From JBEDUK01 sp963781595 (lineage in GTDB: Bacteria > Actinomycetota > UBA4738): a DNA stretch of 64,000 nt. The stretch is taken from the NCBI GenBank assembly GCA_963781595.1, contig CAWAGG010000001.1:62001-126000 (forward strand), given 5' to 3'. Of this stretch, positions 1 through 7,249 are shown one piece after another (position 1 is the stretch's first letter; every line of letters starts with the position of its first letter). The position numbers and the translations under genes are program-made. Below the pieces are notes generated by a model. It did no database searches. It worked only from the letters and a program-made list of their open reading frames with translations, and had not been told where the DNA came from.

Positions 1-825
1 CTGGCGCTCGACCCTGGATATCCGAAGGTTCCGTACCTCTACGCGTACGTGACCAGAAGGACGTATCACGACGGCCTGCGCAACCAGATCCTGCGGATCG
101 TGGACGTGCACGGCAGCGGCGCGAAGCCGCGGGCTATCTGGATGAGCAACACGCCATCCGGCGGGATCCACAACGGTGGCCGGATCCTGTTCGGGCCCGA
201 CGGGAAGCTCTACGCGTTCGAGGGAGCGCCGCACGAATACATGGCGCAAGATCTCACGATGGAGGCCGGCAAGGTTCTCCGGATGAACAGCGACGGCACG
301 ATCCCTTCGGACAACCCGTTCCCAGGCACGAGGATCTGGTCCTACGGCAACCGGAATTCCTACGGTTTCGCGTTCGACCCGATGACGGGACGCCTCTGGC
401 AGACGGAGAACGGTCCGGAATGCAACGACGAGATCAACCTGATCGTCGGCGGTTCGAACTACGGCTGGGGGCCGACCGAGTCTTGCGACACGCCTCCCGC
501 GCTCCCGCTGAACACGAACCAGGACGGACCGGACCCCGTCGCGCCGATCGAGTTCTTCCCGCATCCGCTCGCGGTGACGGGCATCGCGTTCTGCTCGGAG
601 TGCCGGATCGCCCACAGCGAGGGCGACATGTTCTGGGGCGATTTCAAGAACGGGAACATCCACCGTGACATCCTGACGGCGGACCGAACCGACGTGGTTT
701 CGACCCAGGTCGTGTACACGAACATGGGGCGGATCCTCTCGATGGAACGCGGCCCCGACGGCGCCTTGTACTTCAGCGACCTGCGGGACGGGGTCGGCGG
801 GATCTACCGGCTCGTCAACACGTAG
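1..825 (+). CDS. PQQ-dependent sugar (glucose/sorbosone-type) dehydrogenase, C-terminal part
   Basis: The reading frame is open from base 1, so the gene starts outside the window; the GTG at 49 is internal. About 274 residues are present. Seen: a blade-like LALDPGYP..YLYAYVT segment at the very start, a GRILFGPDGKLY repeat motif, WSYGNRNSYGFAFDP, WQTENGP and a late RGPDGALYFSDL motif, all typical of the glucose/sorbosone dehydrogenase beta-propeller family. Family knowledge: such enzymes are usually exported and oxidise sugars with PQQ. The signal peptide would lie in the missing N-terminus. It converges on the next gene with a 25-bp gap. The family call is firm; the substrate is unknown. Confidence 0.85.
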   Translation: MALDPGYPKVPYLYAYVTRRTYHDGLRNQILRIVDVHGSGAKPRAIWMSNTPSGGIHNGGRILFGPDGKLYAFEGAPHEYMAQDLTMEAGKVLRMNSDGTIPSDNPFPGTRIWSYGNRNSYGFAFDPMTGRLWQTENGPECNDEINLIVGGSNYGWGPTESCDTPPALPLNTNQDGPDPVAPIEFFPHPLAVTGIAFCSECRIAHSEGDMFWGDFKNGNIHRDILTADRTDVVSTQVVYTNMGRILSMERGPDGALYFSDLRDGVGGIYRLVNT

Positions 826-850
826 GGACCGCTGCCGCTACCTGCGGGTT

Positions 851-1681
851 TCAGTTCACGACGAACCACCCGACCGGCGTGTCCGACTTCACCGCCTTGT
901 TCAGGGTGATCGTGAACCGGTCGTTCGCGACGTCAGGGACAGCGGACAGGACGTAACGCTTGCTGGAGTTGCCCTGCAGCACCGCCAGCACGAGGCTCTT
1001 CGGAGAGAGGGCGACGCTGGTCACGAGGATGGACTTCCGGCCGGCCAGGATCGTGACGATCCCGCATCGGCTGAACGCCCCGGGGCCCGATACCAGCAGC
1101 GCATCGCCCGAGAGCGACTCCGCGAACACCCCGGTCCCCTGGTCGGATCGACCACGAACGCCGGTCCCGACCCCGGACTCGCCCAGGACTCCGATCGCCG
1201 ACGTGTCCTGCGACGCGTACCCGAAGACTCCGGTCTTCGCGGCGGGTGCGGGAGCGGTCGGCCCGCTCACCCCTTGCACGCCGGTGCTGGGCCCGTTGGC
1301 CTGACCCAGGACCCCTCTGCTCTGGTTCGACCACCCGTACGCGCCGACGCCCGCATCGGCGTAGCCAGCGGTGCCCGCGCCACCGGCCGAGGCGACACCC
1401 TGCACCGCGTCGCTCGTGCCCGTGTTCTGCACGCGGAAGGCCGCCGGCGCTCCGCCGACGCTGGCGAAGGCGACCGTCTCCGTTGAGGCGCTGTTCGGCT
1501 TGCCCAGGTACAGAGGATCGCCGTCGGCGGCAGACGCCGCTGGGGCGTTCGCGATGCTCTCGGCCGCCACGAGCCCGAGGAGGGCAGCCGCGCCGGCGAG
1601 GAACGAGCGCCGGGATCGCTGGGGGCCCTCCAGGGAGCTCTCCGCCGTCTCGGTCGTCGGAGCCACGGTGTGCGCGTCCAT
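851..1681 (-). CDS. Tat-exported protein with GV-x-G repeats, function unknown
   Basis: A 276-residue protein starting at ATG 1681, chosen because GGAGAGGAG lies just upstream; the longer open frame has no such support. Residues about 22-50 hold a twin-arginine signal (RSRRSFLAGAAALLG, then an Ala-rich cleavage region ASAA). The mature part carries many degenerate glycine-centred repeats (GVQGVAS, GVGAYGW, GVLGQA, GVFGYA, GVLGES, GVRGRS, GVFAES), as in secreted beta-rich proteins of actinobacteria and some tail-fibre-like proteins. The C-terminal 80 residues look like a compact domain. Folded export and a surface role are inference; no enzyme motif is visible. Confidence 0.8.
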   Translation of the reverse strand: MDAHTVAPTTETAESSLEGPQRSRRSFLAGAAALLGLVAAESIANAPAASAADGDPLYLGKPNSASTETVAFASVGGAPAAFRVQNTGTSDAVQGVASAGGAGTAGYADAGVGAYGWSNQSRGVLGQANGPSTGVQGVSGPTAPAPAAKTGVFGYASQDTSAIGVLGESGVGTGVRGRSDQGTGVFAESLSGDALLVSGPGAFSRCGIVTILAGRKSILVTSVALSPKSLVLAVLQGNSSKRYVLSAVPDVANDRFTITLNKAVKSDTPVGWFVVN

Positions 1682-1763
1682 GAGCACTCCTCTCCGCCGG
1701 GCCGTCGGTGAGGGATGTCCGATCCCGGCGTTGCGAAGCACGCGCAGACGCGTTGGGGTTGCC

Positions 1764-3590
1764 TTAACGCGGAGGACACGAGGGGCCGCGTCCCCCGGCG
1801 CCCACATCCTCGCCCCGCAACTGGGCGAGCGCCTCGCCCGGCAGCGGGAACCACCGGATCCGCTCGAACTCCGCCGACCACACCGTGGCGTGGGGCGGCT
1901 CGGGTGGAGGCGCGGACTCCGCGTCACGGATGATGCGCCGCGCCTCGTCGAGGTACGGGCCGAGCGAGCGCTCGGGCTCCGTGGCCACCGGCTCCGGGAA
2001 CCCGAGCGACGGCGACATGAACGAGACGTCGAGCAGGGATGTCCGCGGCCGCGTCGGACCCTCGTGGTGATGCCAGAGCCCCGAGCGCGGATCGAAGCGG
2101 TACAGAGGGAGGAGCTTCCAGCCCTCGTCCGCCAGCAGATGGACCGCCCGGATGATGTAGTCGAAGACCGTCTCGCTGGTGAAGTAGTTGAATCCGATCC
2201 GGACGAACGCGAGCTTCGCGCCGACGTGGCCACGCGAGACTTCCGCGTCCATGCGCTTCGACCAGTCGTCGTCGATCGGGACCATCCGGTGCATGTACGG
2301 ACCCGCGCAGAAGCACCCGCTGCGCGACTGGATCCCGAACAGGTCGTTCAGCAGCGCGGTCACGAAGTTCGAGTGGAGCATGCCGCGCCCGTGCCGCAGG
2401 CCGAACGAGACGATCGCCAAGCGCTCCGCCTCCGTGTTGCCGAGGAGCTGGATCCGCGGGTTCGCGCCCCAGGACGCGAGCGCACGCCGCGCGAACCCCT
2501 CCTCGCGCCGCCGGATCTCATCGGTGCCGACCGCGTCCTTGAGCGCGAACACGAGCCCCGCGCGGATCGATCCGACGATCGCGGGCGTTCCCCCCTCCTC
2601 GCGGATCTCCGGGTCGGGGTGGTACGACTGCCGCGTCGGGCTGACGAACAGGATCGTGCCTCCGCTGGGCACGGTCGGCACGCGGCTGCGGAACAGCGCC
2701 CGCTTCGCGACGAGGACGCCCGGCGTCTCGGGCCCCCCGACGAACTTGTGGGGCGAGATGAAGACCGCGTCCTTGTACGCGAGGCGCGCGTCGGGATCGT
2801 CGGGCCGCGGGTTCATGTCGATCGCCAGGTACGGGCCGGCCGCGGCGTAGTCCCAGCACGAAAGGGCGCCGCGGCGGTGCAACACGACGCTGACCCGGTC
2901 GGCGTCGGTCACGATCCCGGTCACGTTCGACGCCGCGGAGAAGCTCCCGATCTTCAGGGGCCGATCCGCGTACCGCTCGAGCTGCGCTTCGAGGTCGTCG
3001 ACGTCGACCCCCCCGTCCGGGTGCTCGCGGATCGGGACCACGTCCGCGATCGACTCCCGCCAGGGAAGCTCGTTCGAATGGTGCTCGTAGGGTCCGACGA
3101 ACACCACCGGGCGTTCGTGCGCGGGAGGCAGATCACCGCCGTCCGGCGCCTGCGAGAGGCCGAGCACGAGGCGGAGCTTGTCGATCGCGCCGGTCACGCC
3201 CGACCCGCAGAAGAGGACCACGTCCTCGGCGCTCCCGTTCACGGCGCGATGGATGATCCCCCTGGCCTCCTCCCGCAGCGCTGTGGTCTGGAGCCCGGTC
3301 GCCGACGCCTCCGTGTGCGTGTTCGCGTACATGGGCAGGACCCGTTCCCGGATGAAGTCCTCGATGAACGACAGCGCCCGCCCGGATGCCGTGAAGTCCG
3401 CGTAGACGACGCGGCGGGGCCCGAACGGCCCGTCCAGGACGGCATCCTCGCCGATCACGGACGCGCGCACGCGTTCGATCAGCGCTTCGGTCGAGGTGCG
3501 TCCAGCTTGGGGATCCCAGGGACGCGCCCGACCGAAGGGCCTGAAGGGGAGGACCTCGAGGGGCGACCGCATGCGGGCAGGGCTCGTCAC
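1764..3590 (-). CDS. Class V PLP-dependent aminotransferase / cysteine-desulfurase-like enzyme
   Basis: A 608-residue protein. Seen: VVYADFTASGRAL and MYANTHTEASATG near the N-terminus, a GSGVTGAIDKL cofactor loop, EHHSNELPWRE, SPHKFVGGPETPG carrying the expected PLP lysine, and a SGCFCAGPY loop with cysteines where desulfurases place the catalytic residue. This pattern fits the long selenocysteine-lyase/cysteine-desulfurase-like class V group. The GTG start at 3590 is preferred because its GTGA overlaps the stop of the upstream gene, giving translational coupling; an ATG at 3572 is the alternative. The substrate is not determined. The enzyme is probably cytoplasmic, since no signal peptide is visible. 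Confidence 0.85.
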   Translation of the reverse strand: MTSPARMRSPLEVLPFRPFGRARPWDPQAGRTSTEALIERVRASVIGEDAVLDGPFGPRRVVYADFTASGRALSFIEDFIRERVLPMYANTHTEASATGLQTTALREEARGIIHRAVNGSAEDVVLFCGSGVTGAIDKLRLVLGLSQAPDGGDLPPAHERPVVFVGPYEHHSNELPWRESIADVVPIREHPDGGVDVDDLEAQLERYADRPLKIGSFSAASNVTGIVTDADRVSVVLHRRGALSCWDYAAAGPYLAIDMNPRPDDPDARLAYKDAVFISPHKFVGGPETPGVLVAKRALFRSRVPTVPSGGTILFVSPTRQSYHPDPEIREEGGTPAIVGSIRAGLVFALKDAVGTDEIRRREEGFARRALASWGANPRIQLLGNTEAERLAIVSFGLRHGRGMLHSNFVTALLNDLFGIQSRSGCFCAGPYMHRMVPIDDDWSKRMDAEVSRGHVGAKLAFVRIGFNYFTSETVFDYIIRAVHLLADEGWKLLPLYRFDPRSGLWHHHEGPTRPRTSLLDVSFMSPSLGFPEPVATEPERSLGPYLDEARRIIRDAESAPPPEPPHATVWSAEFERIRWFPLPGEALAQLRGEDVGAGGRGPSCPPR

Positions 3591-3958
3591 GGCGCCTCAC
3601 CGTTCGGCATCAGCACCAGGTACGCCTGGAGCGTGAGGATGGCCACGATCGCGGTCCACTTGCCCGCCGGCAGCGTCACGCCGTAGCGGATCCGCTCGAA
3701 CACGAGCAAGCCCACCTGCAGGCAGACGATCCATCCGAAGGTCACGGTGGAGAGATCCGCGACGCGAAGGCTGAGGGCGTAGACGGCGAACAGAAGGGCG
3801 AACGTGAGTAGCCCCGCCGCGAACACCCATCGGCTGCGGCCGAGGGCCCACTCCTTCGCGAACACGGCCCCGACGAAGTCGAGGGTCGCGAGGCCCATCA
3901 TGGCCGCGAACAGCTCCACGGGGGAACCGGCCGATCGCACGGTCGCCACGCCGCTCAT
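3587..3958 (-). CDS. Small four-helix membrane protein, function unknown
   Basis: A 123-residue protein with four predicted membrane segments (about residues 15-33, 44-62, 68-86 and 98-115), separated by short loops. The size and spacing recall DUF-type DoxX-like or SMR-like small membrane proteins, but no diagnostic motif was recognised. It overlaps the following aminotransferase gene by four bases (GTGA), so the two are almost certainly translated from one mRNA. A structural or transport partner of the aminotransferase is possible but is inference only. Confidence 0.6.
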   Translation of the reverse strand: MSGVATVRSAGSPVELFAAMMGLATLDFVGAVFAKEWALGRSRWVFAAGLLTFALLFAVYALSLRVADLSTVTFGWIVCLQVGLLVFERIRYGVTLPAGKWTAIVAILTLQAYLVLMPNGEAP

Positions 3959-4073
3959 CGCACTCGCCGCCTGCCGACCAGGTGGAACTCGCGGCGGAGG
4001 TTCGCCTTCTCGATCGTCGCGGCAACCGGTATCGACTGCATCACGTCCCGAGCGTAGGAACGATCGACGGCGC

Positions 4074-4419
4074 TCACGAGCGGGTTTCCCCTACACGTCG
4101 ATGGAGGCAAGCCCTGGTCTCGCGGTGGAAGCCGTGCTGGCTCGCCGTCGAGATCCGATCGACCGGCATGCCGGCCAGTGCGTTGACCTGACGGACGTCC
4201 GGCTCGGAGGACGCCCTGATCAGGGTGAACACGACCTCATCCACAGGCGATCAGCAGCGACCCGACGTGCCTGACCGACCGCCCGGCGGCTGACATCTCC
4301 AGGGCCGCCTCATCCAGACGCGGGACGGGATCGCGGAGTGTCCCGTCGTCGACGCCCGGCCGGTAGCGCTCGACCGGATACGTCGTCGCGTTCGAGCCGA
4401 TCCGCCGTCCGGTTCCCAT
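4074..4419 (-). pseudogene. DUF4242 / SCO4226-like small protein, frameshifted
   Basis: This fills most of the apparent 510-bp gap between the membrane gene and the LuxR gene. From ATG 4419 the frame gives an N-terminal TTYPVERYRPGVDD motif and GRSVRHVGSLLIA. After a shift of one base near 4237-4245, similarity continues as DEVVFTLIRASSEPDV and NALAGMPVDRIS, ending at a TGA at 4074. The order (xVERY, then VRxxGS, then F.L..A.S...V, then A.xPVDRI) is that of the nickel-binding SCO4226/DUF4242 family, usual length about 80-110 residues. Without the shift the protein would stop halfway. It is either a decayed gene or an assembly indel. Confidence 0.5.
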
Positions 4420-4469
4420 CGGCGACGACGCCACGGCCACGGCCGTGGACCGGAAAGAGGCGACCTCCC

Positions 4470-7238
4470 CTATGCGCGGTCGGCGCCGGTCACTGCCACG
4501 CTGCCGTCGGCGACGAGGCGCGTGAGCTCGCTGCGCGATCCGATCTCGAGCTTCCGGTAGATCCTGGTCAGGTGCGCCTCGACGGTCGCGACGCTCATGA
4601 ACAGCGCCTGTGCGATCTCCTTGTTCCGCTTGCCCTGCGCGACGAGCGCCGCGACCCGACGTTCGGTGGGCGTCAACGCGCCGGTGGCCCGGCCGGGTGC
4701 CGCGCGCTCGAGATCCTCCGCCGCCCGCGCCTCCCACAGGACGGCCCCCATGTCGGCGAACCGGCGGCGCGCATCCTCGAGCGCGTCGGCCGCCAGCGTG
4801 CGATGACCGCCCCTCAGCAACGCGCGCCCACGGGCGAGCACGGAGCGAGCCGCATCGACGCGGAACCCGAGCCGGTCGAAGGCAGCCGCCGCATCGTCGA
4901 GCGGGACCATGGCAGCGTCGGCCTCGCCCCGGGCGGCGAGCACGATCCCTCGGGCGCGGTCGTGCATCGCCTTGACCAGCGGGTTGCCCATGGCGTCCGC
5001 CTGGCGTGTCAGCCGCTCCAGCAGGTCCTCCGCCGCAGCCGTGTCGCCCGAGATCGCGAGCGCCTCCACCGCATCCGGCAGAGCGCCGATCACGGCCGGA
5101 TTGCCGATCCCCATCTCCTCGATCTCCTGCGCGGCCGTGGCGAGCTCGCGCGCCGCGACGGTCGCGTCGCCCTCCGAGAGCGCGAGGAGCCCGAGCAGCG
5201 TGCGGGCGCGCGCCACGGCGGGCCGCTCGCCCCGCTTCGCGGCCCACGCCAGGATGCGGTCGGTCAACGAACGCGCCTCGTCCGCCCGGCCGACCCACGC
5301 CGCGACGAGCGCCTGCGGGTAGAGGATCCACGCCTCGACGTGCGCGTCCTCGGTGTCCCGCGCGGCCTGCAGCGCCTGGTGGACGAGGTCGTCGGCCAGA
5401 GCGAGGTTCCCCTCGTAGCACGCCGTGCTCGCGAGCGCGTAGAGGCTGTACGGGCGCCAGCGTTCGTTGCCGGCCTCGACGGTCCCCGCGTACGCCTCCT
5501 CGTACATCCCGCGAGACCCGGCGAGGTCGCCGGACATCCGAAGCTGGCTCGCGAGGAACATCCGCGGGCCTCCCCAGAGCCGGGGCTTCCCGATCTCCTC
5601 CTCGAGCGCGATGGCCCGGTCGAGCAGGTCCCGGCGCGACGTGCCCGCGATCGTCTCCAGCTGCGCGAGGCCGGACGCCGCGGACATCTCGAGCTCGTGA
5701 TCGCCCAACCGCTCAGCGATCTCGAGGGCCCGGCGCGAGAGCTCGATCCCGCCTGGGAAGTCACCGAGGAACTGTCCGCGCATCCACCCCAGCAGGTCCA
5801 GGACACGCCCTCGGAGCAGCTCGTCGTCGCCGGCGTCGTCCAGGGCGCGGAGCAAGAACGCCTCACCGGTCGCGAGGTCGTCATCCTCGAGCTCGGCCCG
5901 GCGGATGCATGCCTCCGCACGCGCGGCGCCGGGGGGGGATGTGGCGATGAGCCGATCGGACAGCTCGAGCGCGCGGCTCACCTCGCCAGCCGAGGCCAGG
6001 TAGCCGATCTCGGCCATCGCGCGGCGGCGGAGCGCATCGCCGTCGGCGGACGGCGTGAGCCGCACCCCGTGGCCCGCGAACTCCGCGGCGACGTCGGAAG
6101 CGCCACGGCGACTCGCGCGTTCGGCTGCCTCCTCGAGCAGGGTCGCGACGTCCGCATCCGGTGCGTCGGTCGACAGAGCCAGGTGCCGCGCGCGCACGTC
6201 CGGAGCCTCCGAGAGCCCGGCGAGCCGCGCGTGCAACGCGCGGCGCGCCATCGGGCCCATCCGTGCGTACACCGCCGACGCCAGGAGCGGGTGCGGGAAC
6301 CGGACCACGAGATCGTCCTCGACGGTCAGCAACCCCTGCCCCTGCGCCACGAGCAGCAGGCCGTCCACGTCGGAGTCCGGCATGGCGTCGCGAAGGTCGA
6401 CGACGTTCGTGCGGCCGAGCCCGGAGACGACCTCGAGCAGCGGGGAGAGCTCGGACGGGGCGGCCTCGAGCCGCCCGGCGACCGCCCGCTGCAGCGAGTC
6501 GGGGAGCCGGACGCGCCCCGGTGAACCGCGGGAGAGCTCGGCCGCCGACAGGACTCGGGCCAACTCGATCGCGTACAGCGGGTTGCCGCCGGAGATCTCG
6601 TGGATCCGTCGGAGCATCGGTCGCGAGATCGCGCTCACGGTCTGCGCGAGGACCTGCCGCAGCTCCTCCAGGCTCAGAGCCGCCAGGTCGAGCGTGTCAC
6701 AGCGAGCGCCGAACAGCGTGCCCTCGACGTCGAGGGGTTCCGTGCGGTCGGCGCCCGAGCGAACCGCCGCGATCAGCCCGACCGGCCGGGCGTCGGACCT
6801 GCGGAAGGCGAACCGAAGGGCTCGCGCGGTGGCCGGGTCCAGCCACTGGAGGTCGTCGATCGCCACCACCACGGTGCGGTCTTCACTGAGGCGACGGAGC
6901 GCTTCGGACGCGGTCCGTCCCGCGGCGAATGGATCGTCGCCGGCCCGGACCGACGCGCCGTCCACGTCGGTCTCGCGGAGGATGTCGAGCAGCGCGATGA
7001 GCGGGACCGGCATCTCCTCCTCGGCCGGCCTGGCCGTGAGGACGATGTGGTCCGCCAGCCGGCACCGTTGGACAGCGAGCCGCCACAGCGTCGACTTGCC
7101 GATCCCGGGCTCACCCCGGATGAGGAGCGCGCGGGCCCCCGCGGGCACGCCTTCGACGAAGGAGTCGATCCGAGACAACTCCCCCCCGCGTCCCACGACG
7201 ACCGGAACGTCCGCGGCCGGCGGCGCGGCATGGCGCAT
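4470..7238 (-). CDS. Large ATP-binding LuxR-family regulator (LAL), copy 1
   Basis: A 922-residue protein. An AAA-type ATPase domain comes first: Walker A GEPGIGKST at residues 42-50 and a VVVAIDDLQWLD Walker B. A long helical TPR-like middle follows, then a C-terminal LuxR helix-turn-helix (LTPTERRVAALVAQG, TVEAHLTRIYRKLEIG, about residues 855-915). Family knowledge: LAL proteins sense a small molecule or protein signal and activate transcription in an ATP-dependent way. It is a close paralogue of the next gene, with the same Walker A position and the same HTH wording, so the pair arose by tandem duplication. The ATG at 7238 has no Shine-Dalgarno sequence but has a TATAAT box just upstream. 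Confidence 0.9.
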   Translation of the reverse strand: MRHAAPPAADVPVVVGRGGELSRIDSFVEGVPAGARALLIRGEPGIGKSTLWRLAVQRCRLADHIVLTARPAEEEMPVPLIALLDILRETDVDGASVRAGDDPFAAGRTASEALRRLSEDRTVVVAIDDLQWLDPATARALRFAFRRSDARPVGLIAAVRSGADRTEPLDVEGTLFGARCDTLDLAALSLEELRQVLAQTVSAISRPMLRRIHEISGGNPLYAIELARVLSAAELSRGSPGRVRLPDSLQRAVAGRLEAAPSELSPLLEVVSGLGRTNVVDLRDAMPDSDVDGLLLVAQGQGLLTVEDDLVVRFPHPLLASAVYARMGPMARRALHARLAGLSEAPDVRARHLALSTDAPDADVATLLEEAAERASRRGASDVAAEFAGHGVRLTPSADGDALRRRAMAEIGYLASAGEVSRALELSDRLIATSPPGAARAEACIRRAELEDDDLATGEAFLLRALDDAGDDELLRGRVLDLLGWMRGQFLGDFPGGIELSRRALEIAERLGDHELEMSAASGLAQLETIAGTSRRDLLDRAIALEEEIGKPRLWGGPRMFLASQLRMSGDLAGSRGMYEEAYAGTVEAGNERWRPYSLYALASTACYEGNLALADDLVHQALQAARDTEDAHVEAWILYPQALVAAWVGRADEARSLTDRILAWAAKRGERPAVARARTLLGLLALSEGDATVAARELATAAQEIEEMGIGNPAVIGALPDAVEALAISGDTAAAEDLLERLTRQADAMGNPLVKAMHDRARGIVLAARGEADAAMVPLDDAAAAFDRLGFRVDAARSVLARGRALLRGGHRTLAADALEDARRRFADMGAVLWEARAAEDLERAAPGRATGALTPTERRVAALVAQGKRNKEIAQALFMSVATVEAHLTRIYRKLEIGSRSELTRLVADGSVAVTGADRA

Positions 7239-7243
7239 GCTGG

Positions 7244-7249
7244 ATTATA
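7244..7249 (-). promoter_or_regulatory. -10 box TATAAT giving a leaderless mRNA for LAL copy 1
   Basis: On the minus strand a perfect TATAAT ends five bases before the ATG at 7238. Transcription would start at or next to the A of the ATG, so the mRNA would be leaderless, in line with the lack of a ribosome-binding site. The box overlaps the TAA stop of LAL copy 2. Confidence 0.6.

Noticed and set aside
1371..3686. A 771-residue open frame on the plus strand opposite the aminotransferase
   Set aside because: Arg/Pro/Asp-rich composition without family features; it is the antisense shadow of clear minus-strand genes, as are the many other long high-GC frames.
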